A stretch of 64,000 nt of DNA, taken from the NCBI RefSeq assembly GCF_013283195.1, contig NZ_JABEKT010000001.1, positions 842,795 to 906,794 on the forward strand, in the 5' to 3' direction. The notes beneath the pieces are model-generated. The model was given only the letters and a program-made list of their open reading frames with translations, searched no databases and was not told where the DNA came from. Positions 1 to 9,154 of this stretch are shown piece by piece; the first letter of the stretch is position 1; every line of letters begins with the position of its first letter. This DNA is from Ensifer adhaerens. GTDB taxonomy: Bacteria > Pseudomonadota > Alphaproteobacteria > Rhizobiales > Rhizobiaceae. The translations under genes and the position numbers were made by a program.

Positions 1-2987
1 AGGGGCACGACACCCATGATGAAGGCCATCGAGGTCATCAGGATCGGCCGCAGGCGCAGCCGGCTCGCTTCGATCGCCGCCTGGACGGCGGTGCTGCCCG
101 ACAGCTCCAGTTCGCGGGCGAACTCGACGATCAGGATGGCGTTCTTGGCCGATAGCCCGACGAGCACGATCAGGCCGATCTGGGTGAAGACGTTGTTGTC
201 GCCTCCCGTCAGCCAGACGCCGGCAAGGGCAGCCATGATGCCCATCGGCACGATCAGGATGATCGCGATCGGCAGCGTCAGGCTCTCGTACTGGGCGGCT
301 AGCACCAGATAGACCAGGAGCAGCGCCAGCGGGAAGACGAGCATGCCCGAATTGCCGGCAAGGATCTGCTGGTAGGTGAGGTCCGTCCACTCGAAGGCGA
401 TGCCCGGCGGCAGAGTTTCGGCAGCGATCTTCTCGATTGCCGCCTGCGCCTGGCCCGAGGAGAAGCCCGGTGCCGGACCGCCGTTGATGTCGGCCGACAG
501 GAAGCCGTTGTAGCGGATCGCCCGTTCGGCGCCGACCGTCTGCTCGACCTTCAAGAGCGCCGACAGCGGGATCATCTCGCCCGACTGCGACCGCACCTTC
601 AGTTTGCCGATGTCGTCGGCGTGGCTGCGATAGTTGGCATCGGCCTGGACGCGGACGCTGTAGGTGCGGCCAAAGGCATTGAAGTCGTTGACGTAGAGCG
701 AGCCCAGATAGATCTGCAGCGTCTCGAACACATCGGTTACCTCGACGCCAAGCTGGCGCGCCTTGACGCGGTCAAGATCGGCATAGAGCTGCGGCACGTT
801 GATCTGGAAGCTCGAGTAGATCCCAGCCAGCTCGGGTGTCTGGTAGGCCTTTGCGAGGAACGCCTTGGTCGCCTCGTCGAGAGCCTGGTAGCCAAGACCG
901 TTCTTGTCCTCGATCTGCAGCTTGAAGCCGCCGGTGGTGCCGAGACCCTGCACGGGCGGTGGCGGGAACATGGCGATAAAGGCATCCTGGATCGCGCCGA
1001 ACTCCTGGTTCAGCTGCATGGCGATCGCTCCGCCGGAAAGCTCAGGCGTCTTGCGCTCCTCGAACGGCTTCAGCGCCACGAAGACGATGCCGGAGTTCGA
1101 CGAGTTGGTGAAACCGTTGATCGAGAGACCCGGGAAGGCGATGGCGTTTTCGACGCCGGGATGCTTGAGGGCGATATCGCTCATACGGCGGATGACGTCT
1201 TCCGAGCGGTCGAGCGTCGCGGCATCCGGCAGCTGGGCAAAACCGATCAGGTATTGCTTGTCCTGCGCCGGCACGAAGCCGCCGGGAACAGCACGGAACA
1301 GCACGAACGTGACGCCGAGCAGCAGGACGTAGACGACCATGATCAGCGACTTGCGCGACAGGATGCGGCCGACGCCGCGGCCATAGGCCTCGGAGCTCCG
1401 ACCGAAGAAGCGGTTGAAGCCGCGGAAGAACCAGCCGAACACCTTGTCCATGGCGCGGGTCAGCCAATCCTTCGGCGCGTGGTGATCGCGAAGAAGCAGG
1501 GCCGCGAGCGCCGGCGAGAGCGTCAGCGAGTTGATGGCGGAGATCACCGTCGAAATGGCGATGGTCAGCGCGAACTGGCGATAGAACTGCCCGGTCAGGC
1601 CGGTGATGAAGGCCAGCGGCACGAACACGGCGACGAGCACCAGTGCGATCGCGATGATCGGCCCGGACACTTCCTGCATCGCGCGGTAGGTCGCTTGAAC
1701 AGGCGAAAGGCCCTGCTCAATGTTGCGCTCGACGTTTTCGACCACGACGATGGCGTCGTCGACGACGATGCCGATCGCCAGCACCAGCCCGAACAGGCTG
1801 AGCGCGTTGATCGAGAAGCCGAAGACGTACATCACCGCGAAGGTGCCGACGATCGAGACGGGAACGGCGACGAGCGGGATGATCGAGGCGCGCCAGGTCT
1901 GCAGGAAGACGATGACGACGATGACGACCAGCGCGATCGCTTCGAGCAGGGTATGGATGACCGACTCGATCGAGGCGCGTACGAACTGGGTGGTGTCGTA
2001 GACGATCTCATAGTCGACGCCCTCAGGCATGGTCAGCTTCAGCTCGGCCATCGCCTTGTGGACGTTTTCCGAAATCTGGATCGCGTTCGAGCCCGGCGCC
2101 TGGAAGACGCCCATGCCGACAGCGGCCTTGTTGTCGAGCAACGAGCGCAGCGAGTAGTCGGCAGCACCCATTTCGACACGGGCGACATCGCCGAGGCGCG
2201 TCACCTCGCCGCCGGTGCCCGACTTGACGACGATGTTGGCAAAGTCCTCAGGCGTCTGCAGGCGGCCTTGCGCGTTGACGGAAAGCTGGAGGTCGAGGCC
2301 GGGAACCGAAGGAGAGGCACCGATGACGCCGGCAGCCGCCTGGACGTTCTGCGCCCGGATGGCGTTGGCGATGTCGCTCGCCGCCAGGCCGCGCTCGGCC
2401 GCCTTCTGCGGGTCGATCCAGACGCGCATCGAATAGTCGCCACCACCGAAGATCTGCACCTGGCCGACGCCGTCGATCCGGGCCAGCCGGTCCTTGACGT
2501 TGAGAACGCCGTAATTGCGCAGGTAGTTGATGTCGTACTGGCCGTTGGGCGAGAGCAGATGCACCACCAGCGTCAGGTCCGGTGAGCTCTTGACGGTGGT
2601 AACGCCGAGACGGCGCACTTCCTCCGGCAGTCGCGGCTCGGCCTGCGAAACGCGGTTCTGGATCAGCTGTTGCGCCTGGTCCGGGTCGGTGCCGAGCTCG
2701 AAGGTGACGGTGAGCGTCATCAGGCCGTCGGCCGTCGCCTGACTCTGCATGTAGAGCATGCCTTCGACGCCGTTGATCTGTTCTTCGAGCGGAGTTGCTA
2801 CGGTTTCGGCGATGACAGCCGGGTTGGCACCGGGATATTGCGCCCGCACGACGATCTGCGGCGGAACGACTTCGGGATATTCGGAAATCGGCAGGCCGGT
2901 CATGCCGAGCAGGCCGCCCACGAAAATCAGGACCGAAAGAACGCCCGCGAAGACCGGGCGGTCGACGAAGAAGCGTGAGAAATTCAT
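1..2987 (-). CDS. RND multidrug efflux inner-membrane pump (HAE1 family), C-terminus cut by window edge
   Basis: About 995 codons are visible; the family is usually about 1040-1060 residues, so roughly the last 50 are outside the window. It begins MNFSRFFVDRPVFAGV, the typical HAE1 first helix, followed by the periplasmic-porter opening with SEYPEVVPPQI. The proton-relay aspartate pair of helix 4 is present in GIVVDDAIVVVENVER, and the helix 10 lysine in GLSAKNAILIVEFA. The ATG at 2987 has a strong ribosome site (AAGGGGG). It is the last visible gene of a minus-strand unit with the membrane fusion protein 139 bp upstream. It should export amphiphilic toxins by proton antiport with the fusion protein and an outer-membrane channel; no channel gene is visible here. 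The substrate cannot be told from sequence. Confidence 0.95.
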   Translation of the reverse strand, partial: MNFSRFFVDRPVFAGVLSVLIFVGGLLGMTGLPISEYPEVVPPQIVVRAQYPGANPAVIAETVATPLEEQINGVEGMLYMQSQATADGLMTLTVTFELGTDPDQAQQLIQNRVSQAEPRLPEEVRRLGVTTVKSSPDLTLVVHLLSPNGQYDINYLRNYGVLNVKDRLARIDGVGQVQIFGGGDYSMRVWIDPQKAAERGLAASDIANAIRAQNVQAAAGVIGASPSVPGLDLQLSVNAQGRLQTPEDFANIVVKSGTGGEVTRLGDVARVEMGAADYSLRSLLDNKAAVGMGVFQAPGSNAIQISENVHKAMAELKLTMPEGVDYEIVYDTTQFVRASIESVIHTLLEAIALVVIVVIVFLQTWRASIIPLVAVPVSIVGTFAVMYVFGFSINALSLFGLVLAIGIVVDDAIVVVENVERNIEQGLSPVQATYRAMQEVSGPIIAIALVLVAVFVPLAFITGLTGQFYRQFALTIAISTVISAINSLTLSPALAALLLRDHHAPKDWLTRAMDKVFGWFFRGFNRFFGRSSEAYGRGVGRILSRKSLIMVVYVLLLGVTFVLFRAVPGGFVPAQDKQYLIGFAQLPDAATLDRSEDVIRRMSDIALKHPGVENAIAFPGLSINGFTNSSNSGIVFVALKPFEERKTPELSGGAIAMQLNQEFGAIQDAFIAMFPPPPVQGLGTTGGFKLQIEDKNGLGYQALDEATKAFLAKAYQTPELAGIYSSFQINVPQLYADLDRVKARQLGVEVTDVFETLQIYLGSLYVNDFNAFGRTYSVRVQADANYRSHADDIGKLKVRSQSGEMIPLSALLKVEQTVGAERAIRYNGFLSADINGGPAPGFSSGQAQAAIEKIAAETLPPGIAFEWTDLTYQQILAGNSGMLVFPLALLLVYLVLAAQYESLTLPIAIILIVPMGIMAALAGVWLTGGDNNVFTQIGLIVLVGLSAKNAILIVEFARELELSGSTAVQAAIEASRLRLRPILMTSMAFIMGVVP

Positions 2988-3126
2988 TGACGTATCCCCC
3001 TTGGGACGAGTTCAGGCAAACCTCCAGCGGTCGCGGCAAGAACTCTCGCCACGCGCCGGGTTTGCAGAGTGATGTCTGGGCGGCCAGATCCGCGTCGGCC
3101 ATAGCCGAGGCGGATGCCGTCATGTC

Positions 3127-4332
3127 CTACTTGGTGGCGATCGACGCCGTCGTTTCTTCCACCTGCTGCGGCGCCACGAGCACGCCCGGGCGCACCCGCT
3201 GCAGGCCGTTGACGACGATGTTTTCGCCGGTCTTCAGGCCACTTTCGACGATACGCAGCCCGTCGGAGTTCGGGCCGAGTATCACCTGGCGGTACTCGAC
3301 CTTGTTGTCGGCGCCGACGACAAAGACGAACTTCTTGTCCTGGTCGGAGCCGATGGCGCGATCGCTGATGACAAGCTTTTCCTCGGGCTCCGGTTCGCCG
3401 ATGCGGATGCGGACGAACTGGCCGGGGATCAGACGCCCGTCGGCATTCTCGAGTGCTGCGCGAACGCGGATCGTGCCGGTTGCCGCATCCACCTCGTTGT
3501 TGATGAGCTGGATATGGCCCGAGATCGGCGTGCCCTCGTCGGCAGCGGTGCCGACCTGCACCGGGATGCGCTCGATGGCGTTGCCGCCGGCCGAGGCCTG
3601 GAGCCGGGCGAGTGCGGTCGTCACCACCTCTTCGCTGGCGCTGAAGCTTGCATAGATCGGGTCGACCGAAACAAGCGTCGTCAGGACTGGCGAGGCGGAG
3701 CCGGCGGCAACGAGGTTGCCGGCGGTCACTTCCAGCCGACCGACGCGGCCGGAGATCGGTGCCCTGACCTCGGTGTATTGAAGGTCAAGCTCGGCCGTGC
3801 GCAACGCCGCCTTGGCCGAGCGAACGCTTGCCTGCGCCTCGTCGAAGGCGCTGAGGCGCTGGTCGACGCCGCTCTGCGGTATCGCACTTGTGGTGACGAG
3901 TTTGCGCCCGCGGTCAAGTTCGGTCTTGGCAAGGGCGACGCGGGCTTCAGCCGCCGAGACTTGGGCTGCGGCTCGGTCGACGGCCGCCGCATAGGGCTCG
4001 GGATCGATGGTCAGCAGCAGGTCGCCCTTCTTCACCAGGGCGCCCTCGCGGAAGTGGCTTTCCAGAATGGCGCCGCCGACGCGGGGACGGATCTCGACGC
4101 GTTCGATCGCTTCAAGTCGCCCGGAAAAATCCTCCCAGGTGGTGATGCGGCGCGATTGGGCCTTGGCCACCGAAACCGGTACGGCCGGCGGCGGGGCCGC
4201 TGCCGTTTCGGTCGCGGCGTCCGCCTCGAAATGCTGCGGCAGGCCGAGAAGAACGGCGGCTGCGCCAGCGGTAGACAATAGGATGCTCAGGCCGGCGCCC
4301 CAGAGGGCCCGGCGGGTCACTGTCGATGTCAT
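3127..4332 (-). CDS. RND efflux periplasmic adaptor (membrane fusion protein)
   Basis: 401 residues. An N-terminal hydrophobic segment (about residues 8-30) anchors or exports the protein. A biotinyl-lipoyl-like half (RVEIRPRVGGAILESHFREGALVKKGDLLLTID) is followed by an alpha-helical hairpin rich in Ala, Glu and Arg, the second lipoyl half (VRAPISGRVGRLEVTAGNLV) and beta-barrel segments. This is the AcrA/MexA layout at the usual length. The ATG at 4332 is preceded by GGCAAGGAG. It bridges the inner-membrane pump encoded just downstream to an outer-membrane channel. It sits between the hydrolase-like gene and the pump gene on the same strand, with about 80 and 140 bp gaps, so co-transcription is likely. 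Confidence 0.94.
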   Translation of the reverse strand: MTSTVTRRALWGAGLSILLSTAGAAAVLLGLPQHFEADAATETAAAPPPAVPVSVAKAQSRRITTWEDFSGRLEAIERVEIRPRVGGAILESHFREGALVKKGDLLLTIDPEPYAAAVDRAAAQVSAAEARVALAKTELDRGRKLVTTSAIPQSGVDQRLSAFDEAQASVRSAKAALRTAELDLQYTEVRAPISGRVGRLEVTAGNLVAAGSASPVLTTLVSVDPIYASFSASEEVVTTALARLQASAGGNAIERIPVQVGTAADEGTPISGHIQLINNEVDAATGTIRVRAALENADGRLIPGQFVRIRIGEPEPEEKLVISDRAIGSDQDKKFVFVVGADNKVEYRQVILGPNSDGLRIVESGLKTGENIVVNGLQRVRPGVLVAPQQVEETTASIATK

Positions 4333-4415
4333 TTTTCTCTCCTTGCCGGTTGGGAGCCGGCGCTTTTGCTGCTGTCGTCAGCGAAGGGGAGGGCCGGCGG
4401 CCCTGTCGTCCGTTG

Positions 4416-5291
4416 CTAACGCATCGTCATTTCCGCCGGCTTTGCCCCTGCCTGTTGAAAGAAGCGGGAAAAGATGCCGGTAATCGTTTCTTCCTGGGCG
4501 GCCCAGGTTTCGGCGTTCACGGTATTTTGCGGTATCCACCCGGCCCGGCCGGGAAGAATTTGGGATTGAACGCTCACACCCGCCTGGCGCAGGCGCTCCG
4601 CATAGGCCGCGGTCTCGTCGCGCATCGGGCATTCCTCGCTGGTCAGGATCAAAGCGGGCACCAGACCGGCGAGCCGCGTACAGTGCGCGGGCGCAGCGTA
4701 AGGGTGCGTGAAGCCACCGCATTCGCCGAGATAGCGTTGCCAGCCCTCGGCGATCGATTGCACCGAGGTCTCGGGACAGTATTTGCGAAATGACGCGGTC
4801 GCCAGGCAAGGGTCGAGCATCGGCGACAGCAGGATTTGCCCCTTGAGGTCGGTCAGGAACTGGTCGCGGGCCATCAGCGCCACGCCGGCGGCAATGTTGC
4901 CGCCGGCTTCTTCGCCGGCGATGAACAGCATCGACTTCTTGTGCGCGAATTGCGGGCAACGCGCCCGCATGGAGGACAGCATCGAATAGGTGACGTCGAG
5001 TGCTGCCGGAAAGGGATTGAGGCAGGCCGAGGAATATTCCGGCGAGATAACGACGGCGCCAGCCGCCGCAAGCGCCTTGGCGACGCGCTCGCCGGCGGCA
5101 ATCGAACTGCCGACGAAGGAACCGCCATGCAGGTGCAGAACCACCGGCGGCGGATTGAGCAGCGTGTCGCCACTATAGACACGCGCCGGGCACGCGCCTT
5201 GGCCCGTCTGCATCGTCTCTAGTTTAAAGCGTTCACCCATCTCTCTTGCCTTTGCCACGGGGTCATCCCACATGAGGCGACAACCCGCCAT
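4416..5291 (-). CDS. alpha/beta-hydrolase-fold protein of the hormone-sensitive-lipase type, catalytic triad missing
   Basis: 291 residues. The HSL-family oxyanion motif HGGS is intact at residues 55-58, and the PFPAALD segment follows. The nucleophile elbow reads GEEAGG at 126-131, where the family has G-D/E-S-A-G-G, so the serine is Glu128 (codon GAA). Where the family has DPLRDE this protein has CPMRDE (Cys221 for Asp), and where it has a PG-x-x-H-G motif it has PGRAG (Gly251 for His). All three catalytic residues are therefore replaced while the scaffold is kept. It is probably a non-catalytic binding or regulatory protein rather than an esterase. It is the first gene of the efflux unit and is divergent from the LysR gene. 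The ribosome site before the ATG is weak; a start at Met7 is possible. Confidence 0.8.
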   Translation of the reverse strand: MAGCRLMWDDPVAKAREMGERFKLETMQTGQGACPARVYSGDTLLNPPPVVLHLHGGSFVGSSIAAGERVAKALAAAGAVVISPEYSSACLNPFPAALDVTYSMLSSMRARCPQFAHKKSMLFIAGEEAGGNIAAGVALMARDQFLTDLKGQILLSPMLDPCLATASFRKYCPETSVQSIAEGWQRYLGECGGFTHPYAAPAHCTRLAGLVPALILTSEECPMRDETAAYAERLRQAGVSVQSQILPGRAGWIPQNTVNAETWAAQEETITGIFSRFFQQAGAKPAEMTMR

Positions 5292-5320
5292 GATGGGAGA
5301 ATAACATTGTCTTCTGTCTG

Positions 5321-5351
5321 GAATAGTCAGTTCAATCCGACTACACTATTC
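5321..5351. promoter_or_regulatory. candidate LysR operator between the LysR gene and the efflux operon
   Basis: GAATAGT at 5321-5327 and its exact complement ACTATTC at 5345-5351 form a 7-bp inverted repeat. A second inverted repeat, TAGTC/GACTA (5324-5328 and 5339-5343), is nested inside. The spacing and position in an 89-bp divergent intergenic region fit an LTTR regulatory-plus-activation site. A TTGAAC sequence on the minus strand inside the element could be a -35 box for the efflux unit. The function is inferred from position. Confidence 0.55.
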
Positions 5352-5380
5352 ATTATCTCGAACAATCACGGCTATTGAAA

Positions 5381-6292
5381 ATGGACCAGCTCACGGCCAT
5401 GCGCGCGTTTCTCCGCGTTGTCGAAACCGGCAATTTCACACGGGCTTCCGCATCGCTCAATATGCCCAAGGCAACCGTCACCAATTTGATCCAGGGGTTG
5501 GAAGCGCATCTGCGCACCAAATTGCTCAACCGAACGACCCGTCGGGTTCTCGTCACGCCGGATGGCGCGCTTTATTATGAACGCGCCGCCCGGCTCGTCA
5601 CCGATCTCGACGAGCTCGACGGCAGCCTGTCGAGCGCCCAGACCTTGCCGAAAGGGCGGCTGCGCGTGGAGATGGCCAGCGCCATCGCCAACCTCGTCAT
5701 CATCCCGGCGCTGCCGGAGTTCCACAAGCGTTATCCCGACATCCAGATCGACCTCGGCGTCTCGGACCGCACTGTCGATTACGTTGCCGAGAATGTCGAC
5801 TGCGCCATTCGCGTCGGCACCCTGACCGACCAGTCGCTGATTGCCCGTCGCATCACCGACATGAGCTTCATCGCCTGTGCGGCGCCCGACTATCTCGACC
5901 GCTGCTCGACGCCGCAACATCCGTCCGACCTTTCGAAGAATTGTTATGTCGTCGGCTATTTTCGCCCGCAGACTGGTCAGCAGATGCCGTTCTATTTCAA
6001 GCGCGGCGCCGAGGAGATCGAGGTTCACGGCCGTTATGCGGTCGCCGCCAACGAATCGACCACCTATCTTGCCGCCGCCCGCGCCGGCCTCGGCGTCATC
6101 CAGGCGCCCCGCTTCATGGTGCGCGACGATCTGCAGAGCGGCGCCATGCGGCCGGTTCTGACCGACTGGCAAATCGATTCGATGCCGATCTATCTGGTCT
6201 ACCCGCCCAACCGACACCTGAGCAGCCGGCTGCGCGTCTTTGCCGACTGGGTGGTGAAAGTCATCGCCCAGTCGCAGCTCGACGGCGAATAG
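5381..6292 (+). CDS. LysR-family transcriptional regulator of the divergent efflux operon
   Basis: 303 residues, normal LTTR length. The N-terminal winged helix-turn-helix is [23 protein letters not shown] onward, with the recognition helix in [27 protein letters not shown]. The rest is a periplasmic-binding-protein-like effector domain (about residues 90-295). The ATG at 5381 gives the family start MDQLTAM; an in-frame TTG two codons upstream is less likely. It is transcribed away from the hydrolase-adaptor-pump genes across a short region holding a nested palindrome, the usual arrangement for an LTTR that controls its neighbour. The effector is unknown. The stop lies 2 bp from the end of the convergent HxlR gene. 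Confidence 0.93.
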   Translation: MDQLTAMRAFLRVVETGNFTRASASLNMPKATVTNLIQGLEAHLRTKLLNRTTRRVLVTPDGALYYERAARLVTDLDELDGSLSSAQTLPKGRLRVEMASAIANLVIIPALPEFHKRYPDIQIDLGVSDRTVDYVAENVDCAIRVGTLTDQSLIARRITDMSFIACAAPDYLDRCSTPQHPSDLSKNCYVVGYFRPQTGQQMPFYFKRGAEEIEVHGRYAVAANESTTYLAAARAGLGVIQAPRFMVRDDLQSGAMRPVLTDWQIDSMPIYLVYPPNRHLSSRLRVFADWVVKVIAQSQLDGE

Positions 6293-6294
6293 AC

Positions 6295-6696
6295 CTATTT
6301 GGCGCGTTCCGCGTCATAACGTTCACGCGCCGCATCGAGCGTGCCGAAATGCGTCTCGGCCCAGCGATCAAGCACCAGCAGGGTTTCGCTGAGCGAACGG
6401 CCGACAGGGCTCAGGCTATATTCCACGTGCGGTGGCACGGTCTTCTTGTCCTCGCGCATGACGAGGCCGTTGCGTTCCAGCTCCTTCAGCGTCTGGGTCA
6501 ACATCTTCTGCGAGATGTCGCCGAGGCGGCGCATCAGTGCGGCGTTGCGCATCGGCCCTTCTTCGAGCGCCGAGATGATCAACATCTGCCACTTACCGGC
6601 GATCAGCTCCAGAGCGTGGCGAGACGAGCAGGTCGGGTCGAAGACGTCAGGAACGGAGGCAGCGTGTGCTTGCGGCAGGTCTGTCGACATTTTCAT
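6295..6696 (-). CDS. HxlR-family winged-helix regulator
   Basis: 133 residues from the ATG at 6696 (a second ATG two codons in is equally possible). The HxlR signature is clear: CSSRHALELIAGKWQMLIISAL, then RRLGDISQKMLTQTLKELERNGLV and VEYSLSPVGRSL. Such proteins are small dimeric DNA-binding regulators, often responding to redox or electrophilic stress. It is divergent from the SMR transporter gene across 82 bp, so it probably regulates that exporter. There is one cysteine, in the N-terminal region (FDPTCSSRH), the position often used for sensing; a sensing role here is an inference. Confidence 0.9.
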   Translation of the reverse strand: MKMSTDLPQAHAASVPDVFDPTCSSRHALELIAGKWQMLIISALEEGPMRNAALMRRLGDISQKMLTQTLKELERNGLVMREDKKTVPPHVEYSLSPVGRSLSETLLVLDRWAETHFGTLDAARERYDAERAK

Positions 6697-6778
6697 AGTT
6701 ACCAAAAGGTGCGTAATTGCTCTTCGGTGCCTATCCTACCAGATTGGTCTCCAGATGGAAATTTCGATGGAGAGGGCA

Positions 6779-7096
6779 ATGGCATGGATCATCCTGATAG
6801 CGGCGAGCCTGATTGAAATCATCATGGGCCTGGCGCTCAAATATGCGGAGGGCTGGACGAAACTGGTGCCGAGCGTCATCGGCATCGCCGCGGCCCTCGG
6901 CAGCGTCTACCTGCTGACGATCGCCATGCGCGACCTGCCGGCCGGCACCGCCTATGCCGCCTGGACCGGCATCGGCTCGGTCGGCATCACCGTGCTCGGC
7001 ATCGTGCTGTTCGGCGACCCCGTCTCCTGGATGCGGCTCACCTGCATCGCCATGATCATCGTCGCCGTCGCCGGCCTTCGCTTCCTCGAAGCCTGA
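6779..7096 (+). CDS. small multidrug resistance (SMR) transporter, SugE-like
   Basis: 105 residues with four hydrophobic helices, the standard SMR length. The essential Glu13 is present in the first helix (MAWIILIAASLIEI), followed by LKYAEGW as in SugE/Gdx proteins. The start at 6779 is chosen because GGAGAGG lies just upstream; earlier in-frame ATGs at 6755 and 6767 would add residues outside the family length. Two positions that are usually Gly10 and Trp16 in Gdx guanidinium exporters are Ser and Met here, so guanidinium export should not be assumed. It works as an antiparallel dimer in the inner membrane. HxlR is the divergent neighbour. Confidence 0.88.
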   Translation: MAWIILIAASLIEIIMGLALKYAEGWTKLVPSVIGIAAALGSVYLLTIAMRDLPAGTAYAAWTGIGSVGITVLGIVLFGDPVSWMRLTCIAMIIVAVAGLRFLEA

Positions 7097-7122
7097 CGCG
7101 GTCAGCCTCGATAGCCGAGACG

Positions 7123-7155
7123 AAAAAGCGCCGCGATCGGATCGCGGCGCTTTTT
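7123..7155. terminator. bidirectional terminator between SMR gene and helicase gene
   Basis: A perfect stem of 16 bp around a single G. It starts with five A residues and ends with five T residues, with GCGCCGCGATC and its complement in between. It lies between two convergent genes, so it can stop transcription from both sides. Confidence 0.9.
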
Positions 7156-7186
7156 GATTGGTTATGGCGGTGTGCCTGGACCGAAC

Positions 7187-9154
7187 TTAGCTCTGGCGGT
7201 TCTTGGCGTTGTTGCCCTTGGGCTTCGGCTTGAAGCCGCCGTCCTTGCCGGCGTTCGGCTTGGGCTTCTTTTTGGTCCAGGCCTCGCGGTTTTCCGGCGG
7301 CTTGTCGTCGGTGTGGGCCGGGGCGGCGGCGTAGGCCGGCTTCTTGTCGAACTTGCGCTTCGGCTTGAAGTCGCCGTCGCTGCGCGCCGCATCGTCGGAA
7401 TAGGGGCGCTTCTTGGCAAAGGCCGGCTTGTCCTTGGAATAGGCGGGCTTGTCCTTGGAGAAGGCTGGCTTGTCTTTCGAGAAGCTCGGCTTCTCCTGGC
7501 GCTGTTGCGACATATCAGGCGCGCCGGGAAGCGTCTTAACCCGGATACCCTTCTCCAGCATGCCTTCCTTGCCGATCGACGACAGGAAGCGCTCGGCGCC
7601 GTCGGCCGTCATCTCGACGAAGGTTTCGTCCTGCTGCATGCGGATCGCGCCGATGTCGCGCTTGGTCAGCTTGCCGTGACGGCACAGCATCGGGATCAGC
7701 CAGCGCGGCTCGGCGCTCTGCTTGCGGCCGACCGAGAGCGAAAACCAGCTGCCGTCGCTGAAGTCGGCGCGCGGCGCGTCATAATCTTCGCGCGGCGCGG
7801 ATTTCTCGTCGCGACGCGGCTTGGCGCGGCTGTCGCCGACGGCAACTTCGATCAGGTCTTCAGGCGCGGAGCGGCCCGAGCGGAATTGGCGCACGAAGGC
7901 GGCAGCCATTTGTTCGGCACCATGAAGCTCGATCAGGGCGCGCACGATTTCTTCTTCGTCTTCACGGATCGGCTCGGCAAAGCTGGTGTCGGCAAGCAGG
8001 CGCTCGTCGTCGCGGCGGCTGACTTCGTCGGCCGACGGCGGACGGGCCCAGTTGGCGGTGATGCGGGCGTTTTCGAGCAGGCGCTCGGCCTTGCGGCGCT
8101 GGCTCACCGGCACGATCAGGGCGCTGACGCCCTTCTGGCCGGCACGGCCGGTGCGGCCGCTGCGGTGCAGGAGCGTATCCGGATTGGTCGGCAGGTCGGC
8201 GTGGATGACCAGCTCCAGGCCGGGCAGGTCGATGCCGCGGGCGGCAACGTCGGTGGCGATGCAGACGCGGGCGCGACCGTCGCGCATGGCCTGCAGCGCA
8301 TGGGTGCGTTCGTTCTGGCTGAGCTCGCCCGACAGCGCCACGACCGAGAAGCCGCGGTTGTTGAAGCGGGCGGTCAGATGGTTGACTGCTGCACGGGTCG
8401 AGCAGAAGACGATCGCGTTCTTGGCTTCATAGTAGCGCAGGACGTTGATGATCGCGTTTTCGCGGTCGTTCGATGCGACGGTCAGCGCGCGGTATTCGAT
8501 GTCGACGTGCTGCTTCTGTTCCGAAGCAGTGCTGATGCGAACGGCGTCGCGCTGATAGTTCTTGGCAAGCGTAGCGATCGAGCGCGGCACGGTTGCCGAG
8601 AACATCAGGGTGCGGCGATCGTCCGGCGATTCCTCGAGGATGAATTCGAGGTCTTCGCGGAAGCCGAGGTCAAGCATCTCGTCGGCCTCGTCGAGCACGA
8701 CGGCGCTGAGCGACGAGATGTCGAGCGAGTTGCGGCGGATGTGGTCACAAAGGCGGCCGGGGGTGCCGACGACGATGTGGGCGCCGCGCTCCAGCGCGCG
8801 CTTCTCGGTGCGCATGTCCATGCCGCCGACGCACGACGTGATCGTCGCGCCGGTCTGTTCATAGAGCCATTCGAGTTCGCGCTTGACCTGCAGCGCCAGT
8901 TCGCGCGTCGGTGCGATCACCAGCGCCAGCGGCGCGCCGGGGGCGCTGAAGCGACGCTCGTTGCCGAGCAGGGTCGGGGCCAGCGCCAGGCCGAAGGCGA
9001 CGGTCTTGCCGGAGCCGGTCTGGGCCGATACCAGCGCATCCTTGCCCGCAAGCTCGGGATCGCGCATCGCCTTTTGAACCGGCGTCAACTCGTTGTAACC
9101 GCGTTTTGCCAACGCCTCGGCGATCGCAGGCGCGATCCCTTCGAATTCTGTCAT
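7187..9154 (-). CDS. DEAD-box ATP-dependent RNA helicase with DbpA-type RNA-binding domain
   Basis: 655 residues. The helicase core (about 1-370) shows the Q motif with TPVQ, Walker A AQTGSGKT, DEAD, SAT, and the C-terminal motif HRSGRTGRAG. A DbpA-like RNA-binding domain follows (about residues 465-540, PRWLIPMLCRHGKLTKRDIGAI). The last 100 residues are a basic disordered tail with at least four near-identical SKDKP repeats and many lysines. The start at 9154 (MTEFEGIAPAIAEAL) has a purine-rich ribosome site; longer in-frame starts run into non-conserved sequence. Its role is probably ribosome assembly or cold-related RNA remodelling. It ends at the shared terminator with the SMR gene. Confidence 0.94.
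   Translation of the reverse strand: MTEFEGIAPAIAEALAKRGYNELTPVQKAMRDPELAGKDALVSAQTGSGKTVAFGLALAPTLLGNERRFSAPGAPLALVIAPTRELALQVKRELEWLYEQTGATITSCVGGMDMRTEKRALERGAHIVVGTPGRLCDHIRRNSLDISSLSAVVLDEADEMLDLGFREDLEFILEESPDDRRTLMFSATVPRSIATLAKNYQRDAVRISTASEQKQHVDIEYRALTVASNDRENAIINVLRYYEAKNAIVFCSTRAAVNHLTARFNNRGFSVVALSGELSQNERTHALQAMRDGRARVCIATDVAARGIDLPGLELVIHADLPTNPDTLLHRSGRTGRAGQKGVSALIVPVSQRRKAERLLENARITANWARPPSADEVSRRDDERLLADTSFAEPIREDEEEIVRALIELHGAEQMAAAFVRQFRSGRSAPEDLIEVAVGDSRAKPRRDEKSAPREDYDAPRADFSDGSWFSLSVGRKQSAEPRWLIPMLCRHGKLTKRDIGAIRMQQDETFVEMTADGAERFLSSIGKEGMLEKGIRVKTLPGAPDMSQQRQEKPSFSKDKPAFSKDKPAYSKDKPAFAKKRPYSDDAARSDGDFKPKRKFDKKPAYAAAPAHTDDKPPENREAWTKKKPKPNAGKDGGFKPKPKGNNAKNRQS

Noticed and set aside
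621-2585. 654-codon open frame on the plus strand antisense to the RND pump
   Set aside because: It mirrors the codon structure of the real pump gene in a GC-rich genome, is rich in Arg, Asp and Glu without domains, and has no ribosome site.
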